Below, piece after piece: positions 58,030-64,000 of a DNA stretch of 64,000 nt. Numbering within the stretch: position 1 is the stretch's first letter; each line of letters begins with the position of its first letter. The stretch is taken from contig NW_025859988.1 in the NCBI RefSeq assembly GCF_002878395.1, positions 356,987 through 420,986 of the forward strand, in the 5' to 3' direction. Both the position numbers and the translations under genes were made by a program. This stretch comes from Capsicum annuum (lineage: Eukaryota > Streptophyta > Magnoliopsida > Solanales > Solanaceae). The notes under the pieces were generated by a model, which saw only the letters and a program-made list of their open reading frames with translations, was not told the origin of the DNA and searched no databases.

Positions 58030-59150
58030 AAATTTTTAAATTATAAAAATCTATTAGAATGTGCCATAGCTCATATAAATAAACCTTGTCAAGAGAAAAA
58101 AGTTTTATTAATGGAAAGATGAGATTCTGAAATCAAAATCAAAGTTTGTGAAATTGAAAGGGTTTTTTACAAGAACAAATTGTTGAAATAAAAATAAAAA
58201 TCAATATCTTTTAAAAATCTTCCAGTCATAGTATTGTAAGATCCGATTAGTTAACTAAGTCTAGCAGGTCAGTAGATAAAAATCTGACAGTGCTCGATGG
58301 ATTTAATAATAGTGAAGGGTCTCAACAGTCAACTCACTCTAACATATTAACAATATGTAGCAATCATAGTTATAACAATTAATATAACTTCTCAACCACT
58401 TATGAAAGCTTCTCACATTTCAATTTATCAAAGTGGTAAATTTGGTCATAAATAATTCAATTGCTTATTTAGGTCAAGAATCATGGCTAATGAATTTGGA
58501 GACACAAAATTGAGTACACCAATCTAACCACTTACTCCAAGGACCCACGAACACTTGGGTACCATAAAATAAGTGATATCTTTATTTTATAGGAACACCA
58601 CTCAAATCCTAAAGGAAATAGTATCTTCATAGTGGGTGTTGATATAACATGATGGAAATTTTTTTTAGTTAAATATCTTGTTGATTATGATGGGGGACAC
58701 GATAGCTTCGGTGACAATTCCAAAAATAGATTCAGATGTATTGGTACAATTTCTTTTAATGAATCACATTATATCACTAATGTTTATCTTGTCAAAATCG
58801 TGAAGTACAATCTATTAAGAAAATTATCTTTGTGACATTGGTTTAGAGGTAAAATTTAATATTGATGAATGTATTATTGAAAAGCTTAGAATACCTCTTC
58901 TTCATTGAAATAGGCACAAAAATTTATAAGTTCTCGATAGTTTAAAAAAGATAGAAGATCACATCTTCTTGGGGTCTACATATAAATATCTATGGGTTTG
59001 GAACAAAAATCTGGATCATACAAGTATGAGACTTATTGAAAAAATAGACAAACATGAGCTAGTAATTCAACTAAAAAAAGTTCATATCTGTGATACATGT
59101 TAACTTGGTAAGCAAACAAGAAATTCATTTCTTGTTAATAACATTGTCTG
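58030..59150 (+). pseudogene. copia protease and pre-integrase region of H (degenerate)
   Basis: Much is unreadable. Around 58530-58565 TPRTHEHLGTI-like sequence occurs. At 58690-58815 one reads GGHDSFGDNSKNRFRCIGTI and YLVKIVKYNLL, the end of protease and the GAG-pre-integrase segment. An HxxNL-like stretch follows near 58915, and a CDTC-type zinc-binding remnant near 59090-59125. The protease active site was not found. Confidence 0.6.
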
Positions 59151-59154
59151 TATT

Positions 59155-59890
59155 TCTAAACCATTGTTGCTACGTCACATGAAACTCTTTGGTCTTACTA
59201 TAATTTCTAGCATTGGAGGTAAAAGCTATGCCTTTGTTTTTGTTGATTATTATTCTTATTTTACCCGAGTTAGTTTTTTGTCTAACAAATATGATACTTT
59301 AAAAAATCTTAATGTTTTCTATGAAAAGGTTCAAAGAGAAAAAATACTATAATTTTTCCATTTGAAGTGATTGTGGAGGAGTATTTGAAAATAAGGAATT
59401 TGAGGCTCTTTGTAATAGTTAAGGCTATACTCATAATTTCTCTGCACTAAGGTCTACTTAACCAATTGGATTTGTAGAATGTACGGATATAGCTCTTCAA
59501 GACATGGAACAAACCATGATTTGTGAACACTTCATGCCCATAAATTATGGTTAGAATTTTGTAAGTATTGTTTGCCATATCTTTAATAGATGTATCATTA
59601 GACCTATCTTTAATAAAACAACTATTGAATTATAGAAAAATAAGAAACCCATTATGCATTACTTTCACTCCTCAGATGAAAGTGCTTCATTCATAATAAT
59701 GGTAAGAAAAACATAGATAAGTTTGACCCTCAGAGTGTTGAAGATATATTAATAGGTTATTGTAATTCAAATAGATCCGATAGAGTTCTCAATAAACATT
59801 TTCCTTGTATAGAAGAATCTATGCATGTTATTTTTTATAATCCTAATTTCATTGTTCAGAATTCTAATAAGATAAAAGGTGAGGATAAAT
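59155..59890 (+). pseudogene. copia integrase of element H (catalytic Asp lost)
   Basis: The frame 59164-59352 reads HMKLFGLTIISSIGGKSYAF then VDYYSYFTRVSFLSNK. In relatives the first catalytic Asp lies in HIDLFG; here it is Lys. SDCGGVFENKEFEALC (59369-59416) keeps the second catalytic Asp. Later, KFDPQSVEDILIGY (59720-59761) matches the C-terminal part of copia integrase. Confidence 0.8.
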
Positions 59891-60189
59891 AGTGCAAGAC
59901 TATAAAAATTCTAGTAAAGTCTACACAATATGAACTTCGAAAAACTGTAGAAACCTTTACTGAAGTTAACTCTACATCAAAGTCAACTGCCATTGAATTT
60001 GATTAGTCAAATGATTCTAGAAATTATCAATTTATGACATAAACCATTCAAAATTAATGGAAGAGTTAACCTAAATTTCCATAGAAATTAATCATTAGAG
60101 ATCCTAAGGAAGTAATGAAAACAAGATATTCTAGTTTTAAAAGTACTAATGTTGTACTTATATATCAACTTGAACCAAAGAAGGTAAAT

Positions 60190-61130
60190 GAATATTTAGG
60201 GGATGTAACTTGGGTCAATTCTATTAAAGAAAAACTTGAGCAGTTAGAAAAGAGTAATGTATAGACATTGGTTTCCAAACCTAAAAACAACTCAATTAAT
60301 GGGATAAATAGGTATTTAGAAAAAAATAGATGATTCAATTCAAGTGGCTTTAAAAAAAAATTGTCTAGTCGTTCAAGTCTACTCAGAATATAATTGAGTC
60401 GATATGAAAAAATATTTTACTAGTGCAAAGGGTAAAATCTATTCAAACTTTACTTGTCTATATGACTCACAAAAGGTTAAAATTATTTCATATATATGTT
60501 AACAGTGCTTTTGAAATGGTTTAGCTGATGCACAAGTCTTTGTACTGGTATCCCAAGGTTTTGTAAATCATAAATTTCTATATTATGTCTTTAAACTTTC
60601 AAAAGTTCTCTATGTGTTAAAATAATCTCCTAGAGCTTGGTATGATATACTAAGTAATTTCTTAGCTGAACTTGATTTCATATGAAGAAAAATTGACATA
60701 ACTCTCTTTATCAAATGAAATTTCTTTGGAGATGTAATTATTCAAATTTATGTTGATCATATTATTTTGGGAAGTGCTGATGCTGAATTATACAAGGATT
60801 TCTCTAGGTTAATTAAAAGAAAATTTGATATGAGTATGATGGTTAGTTGGCTTTCTCTTTGGTACCACAAATTCATTAGTCAGCTAAAGGAACCCCAGTA
60901 TATCATATAAGTATAATAAGGAACTCATTAATATATATGGAATAAAAGATGCTAAATCCACCAAAACTCTAATGAGACTTAATTGTATCATGTTATCCGA
61001 TGATGATGGTCAGCCTATTAATGAAAGTAGATATCATGGCATAATTGGCTCTTTGTAATATCTCACTTCGAATCGACTAGTTATTCTAATTTGGTATATG
61101 TAAGTATGCTAGATTTTAGTCACCTCCCAA
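60190..61130 (+). pseudogene. copia reverse transcriptase of element H (broken)
   Basis: WVNSIKEKLEQLEKSNV (60210-60260) is the start of the copia RT. The active site reads IYVDHIILGS: the YVDD box at 60749-60760 has its second Asp changed to His. The domain is broken by many stops between 60300 and 60700, and the end near 60930-61060 reads with frame changes (GIKDAKSTKTLM, NESRYHGIIGSL). Confidence 0.75.
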
Positions 61131-61690
61131 TAATTCTCATTTGGCTACATTCAAGTACATTATTATATATCTTATAGGAACTGTTTATTTTGGACTATGG
61201 TATCCCAAATTAAATAATTTTCAGCTAAAAGTCTTTTCGGATGCAAATGGCGAAGATGATAAAAGAATTAATAGTGGCACTTGCAAACTCATGAAATTCT
61301 ATCATCTCTTGGAATAGAATAGAGAAAAATTGTGTTTCTATATTAGCCACTGAGTCTGAATACATCTCCATTGGATTATGTAGTGCACAAATTCTTTGGT
61401 TGACTTACAAACTCAGTAATTATGAGATTTTTGTTTAGACTTTGAAAACCTTCTATAGTATTTCCAGTGCTATTTGTTTATCTAAAAATCCTATAAATCA
61501 TTCCAAATCTAATCACATTGACATTAAGCATCATTTTATTAGGGATCATATTTTAAAAAGAGATATTGCATTAGCTTTTACTAGTAATGAATTTCAATAA
61601 GCAGATATTTCTACAAAATCCTTATTGGAAGAAAGATTTTATTTTCTACAAGAATATCTAGGAATTTTTCAAAAAAAAAAATTTAAAATT
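61131..61690 (+). pseudogene. copia RNase H of element H
   Basis: HLATFKYIIIYLIGTVYFGL (61139-61198) and KVFSDANGEDDKRINSGTC (61229-61285) match the first part, with the catalytic Asp kept in FSDAN. TESEYISIGLC (61352-61385) contains the catalytic Glu. KSNHIDIKHHFIRDHI (61507-61555) and ADISTKSLLEERF (61603-61641) close the domain. Confidence 0.8.
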
Positions 61691-62158
61691 TATTTACTTC
61701 CTTATCCATCACCCACACTTAATTATTGGAGTATGCTTCAATAATGTTTAATTGTGATTGTTTAATTGCCTTTATTAATTATTTTTAATTAATTTGATTA
61801 TTTGATGATTGATGCACTTCTCGTGTTTATCTCTCTTTTCCCACTTACATAAGTAATTGTACCTACAAATGATGCCTTTTCCCATTCTCTAGGTGCCTCT
61901 TAACAGTTTCATCTCTTCTATATTTTTCTAATGTTTCTCTTCTCTTAATTACTTCTCCTGTTACTATTCTTCTCCTTTTTTCTTTTATATATTGATAGAA
62001 ACCCTAAAAATTCCTTCGTGGGTAACCACAAAGGCTCTCATTTCAAAGTGAAAGGAAAATCTTCCTTTCATTCCTCTTGATTTTGATCTCTCTATCAAAA
62101 ATCTTTCTCCAAATTCTTACAGTTCACTAAATCTCTTTTATGCAAGCCTCTTATCCTA
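61691..62158. other. AT-rich non-coding stretch right of H
   Basis: No gene seen. It holds T- and C-rich tracts and a TTTTATATATTGATAG sequence at 61981-61998 that could be a TATA box. It may be part of an LTR or leader, but no second copy is available here. Confidence 0.4.
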
Positions 62159-62640
62159 ATGAGTCAAAGAATTATAAGAAAGGTGAAGTTTGATTTTGAT
62201 AGGTTCATAAATGTCAAAATTGATATTAGGAGGCCCTTTGATGAAAATCTCTTTCACTCTCTCAAGAAAATATCTATTGATAATGATAAAATTATGGATC
62301 TCGATATATTGTAAAATCTGCATTGTCCTATCAAACCCATTTTTAAAGTTTAATGATGGACAGATCTCTTCTCTTCCAGTACTAAAATGGATTATAAATC
62401 ATTTATTCATCTCTTTTATGCTAACATACATTCTTTTATATTGATGAATTGGAAAGCCTGGTTATTGATAAGCATATCTTCAATAACTTTGACTTGTTTG
62501 ATTTTATTTTTGGTACTCAATGCACTTGTTTTTCTACATCCTCCAAGAGTCCCTAGCCTTGTTATTTTGATATTCCCTTTGACAAATAAAAAAGATGTAT
62601 TGATATTAAATCCTTATCAAATCACAAGATACACCTCATG
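62159..62640 (+). pseudogene. Degenerate open frame, possibly a plant transposon-associated protein
   Basis: A 51-codon frame starts at 62159 (MSQRIIRKVKFDFDRFINVK). After a shift the frame starting at 62387 has KSFIHLFYANIHSF, and a third frame reads LESLVIDKHIFNNFDLFDF and FGTQCTCFS (62451-62530). The FYANI/FGT pattern recalls a conserved domain found in many retrotransposon-linked plant hypothetical proteins (the PF20167-like group); this is from memory and uncertain. Three frames imply at least two frameshifts. Confidence 0.35.
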
Positions 62641-64000
62641 ATGTATGTAGTTGCCAACACTGTAATTTTATACAACATGGAGTTTGATTCTAGTCCACAA
62701 GGATTGATGTATAGGTTCACCTTTGAGTGTCACAAGTGACTAAATATTTGCATATAATGCTAAGAATATTCAAATAAAGTAAATGGGGTTAATTAAAAAT
62801 AATTCCATGTTAAAATTATGAACTTCGACTATGGGTTGTTAATTTAAATCTAGAGAGTGTAATCAATAGGTAAAAGAACATCGGTTTAACCCTTCTTGAG
62901 AGTTACTATATATGTGGGGGAGTAAACACGTAGATAAATTCGTTAAATAACTATCGATAGTATTTGTTATTAACTATTGGAGGTAATCTTTCAATGTACC
63001 ACCAAATTTCATACAGGTTTCTTTCAAATACCTATAGGCATATAATACAAAGCAACCTATGACCTAAAATTAGCTAGTCTACTTCTAGAACTACCTATTA
63101 AATGAGAATTACTCAAGTATTTGCTAACTAAATATCTCTTCCCTTCTCTACTCTTTTAAAAAAGATGAAATATCTAAGCACGAATAAAGTTTGCAACCTA
63201 AATTCTTTTTTTAAAACATAGATATTTAGCTAAAATAATAATATTCAATCTAATAAAATGGTAAGTAATCACTATCCATACAGTAATCAACACTTAGTAA
63301 TGCATAACCCTATGCATGGGAAATTTGTTGTCCATGACAATTTAAAAAGGAGATATAACTATATCCTCTTTCCAATATACCATAAAAAACAAATACTTTA
63401 AAATGTATATAAAATTCCAATAAATAAATAAGAAACATCAACTAAGATTCCAATTAGGGTTTCAATTACAAGATTTTGATTAAAGATATGACAAAATGTA
63501 GGGGTCAAGCTATCAAAAAAGCTTTTATATCTTCAACAAAAGTAGGCTGATAAATTATAGAGATTCCACTACATTCAATTCGGCAGATGACCACACCATC
63601 GCTGATAAACTCAGTGACACAAAAAAATTTACTTGCTTCGCTAAAAGGTATTATCTTTAAGCTTCATGGGTTGTCTTTTATAACTTTTAGTGATGGAGAG
63701 CTGCTCTGTTGATCTTCTTGATGATACACCAAATTATTATTCTTTATCGCTGAACTACATGAATTGATATTTTGTTGAACAATCACTTTTTGCAATGTGA
63801 CAATTTTCTTTGGCGATGATCCTTGCACTTTGTACTTGAATCTAACATCTTTTTTATCTTTTTTTTTTATTTTGTTTACTATTACAATCCCTTCTTAGCT
63901 CGTACGTTGAAAATGAACTAAAGCAACAATTAAAGTACTTGAGTTACAATCCCTTTTTTGTGTGCGCATTGATTTAATCATAGATGAGGGAAGATTTAAG
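62641..64000. other. Unassigned AT-rich sequence to window end
   Basis: About 1.36 kb without recognisable protein motifs on either strand. The phrases GATGGAGAGCTGCTCTGTTG (63693-63712) and GCAATGTGACAATTTTC look like known plant repeat leader sequence, so this is probably part of another retroelement running off the window. Confidence 0.45.

Larger units (their letters stand above)
56990..61690 (+). mobile_element. Element H: decayed Ty1/copia retrotransposon
   Basis: The order gag, protease, integrase, RT, RNase H is that of Ty1/copia (integrase before RT). The Gag type, the CCHC knuckle and the RNase H end (NPINHSKSNHIDIKHHFIRD, then ADISTKSLLEERF) are typical of the plant copia elements of the SIRE/Tork kind; I cannot place the lineage with certainty. 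Stops and frameshifts occur every 30-60 codons. I could not find its LTRs, so its ends are approximate. Confidence 0.85.

Noticed and set aside
1..64000. CRISPR arrays, bacterial operons, rRNA or tRNA genes
   Set aside because: No regularly spaced repeats, no rRNA-like or cloverleaf sequence noticed; the tRNA-like matches are primer-binding sites of retroelements.

Overview
This 64 kb window looks like repeat-dense plant heterochromatin, and I see no host gene in it. The protein families, the long LTRs starting TGTAA/TGTCAC, and primer-binding sites for initiator tRNA-Met and tRNA-Asp point to a flowering plant. The LTR style resembles Solanaceae (tomato, potato, pepper); that last step is from memory and was not tested by alignment. 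Almost every base belongs to decayed LTR retrotransposons. All coding regions carry stops and frameshifts. The longest open frame is 208 codons, part of a Gag.

The layout is a stack of nested insertions, lettered here. A (Ty3, + strand, 351-14858) holds B (LARD-like, - strand, 3606-12136) inside its gag. C (Athila-like, gag and protease only, + strand) starts at 14859 and resumes at about 53798-56876. C holds E (a second Athila-like gag-protease element, + strand, 26937-32082 and 51959-53797). E's 5' LTR is interrupted by D (Ty3, Tekay/Del-like, - strand, 18871-26936), which has gag, protease, RT, RNase H, integrase and chromodomain. E's 3' untranslated part is interrupted by F (Ty3, - strand, 32083-35793 plus LTR pieces to 51958). 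F holds a truncated D-family LTR (35794-38411), the Athila-like element G (38412-48427, + strand, gag to integrase) and a solo LTR of family B (49083-51370). To the right lies a Ty1/copia element H (about 56990-61690), then 2.3 kb of mostly unassigned AT-rich DNA.

Elements A, D, F, G and H carry parts of pol and could once have encoded their own enzymes. B has no recognisable coding capacity, and C and E have gag and protease but no RT or integrase, so these three presumably depended on enzymes supplied by relatives. Three junctions (about 14858, 18870 and 38411) join two truncated elements directly, which points to deletions that removed parts of the stack.

The most interesting signal is a short hairpin just downstream of the coding region in the Athila-like elements (17983-18000, 30783-30800, degraded at 45544-45561). 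Its stem base pairs change in a compensatory way while the loop is kept. A second pattern is a cluster of short TGACG/CGTCA- and GCAATTGC-like dyads in the upstream part of LTRs from unrelated families, lying just before a TATA-like box where one can be seen.
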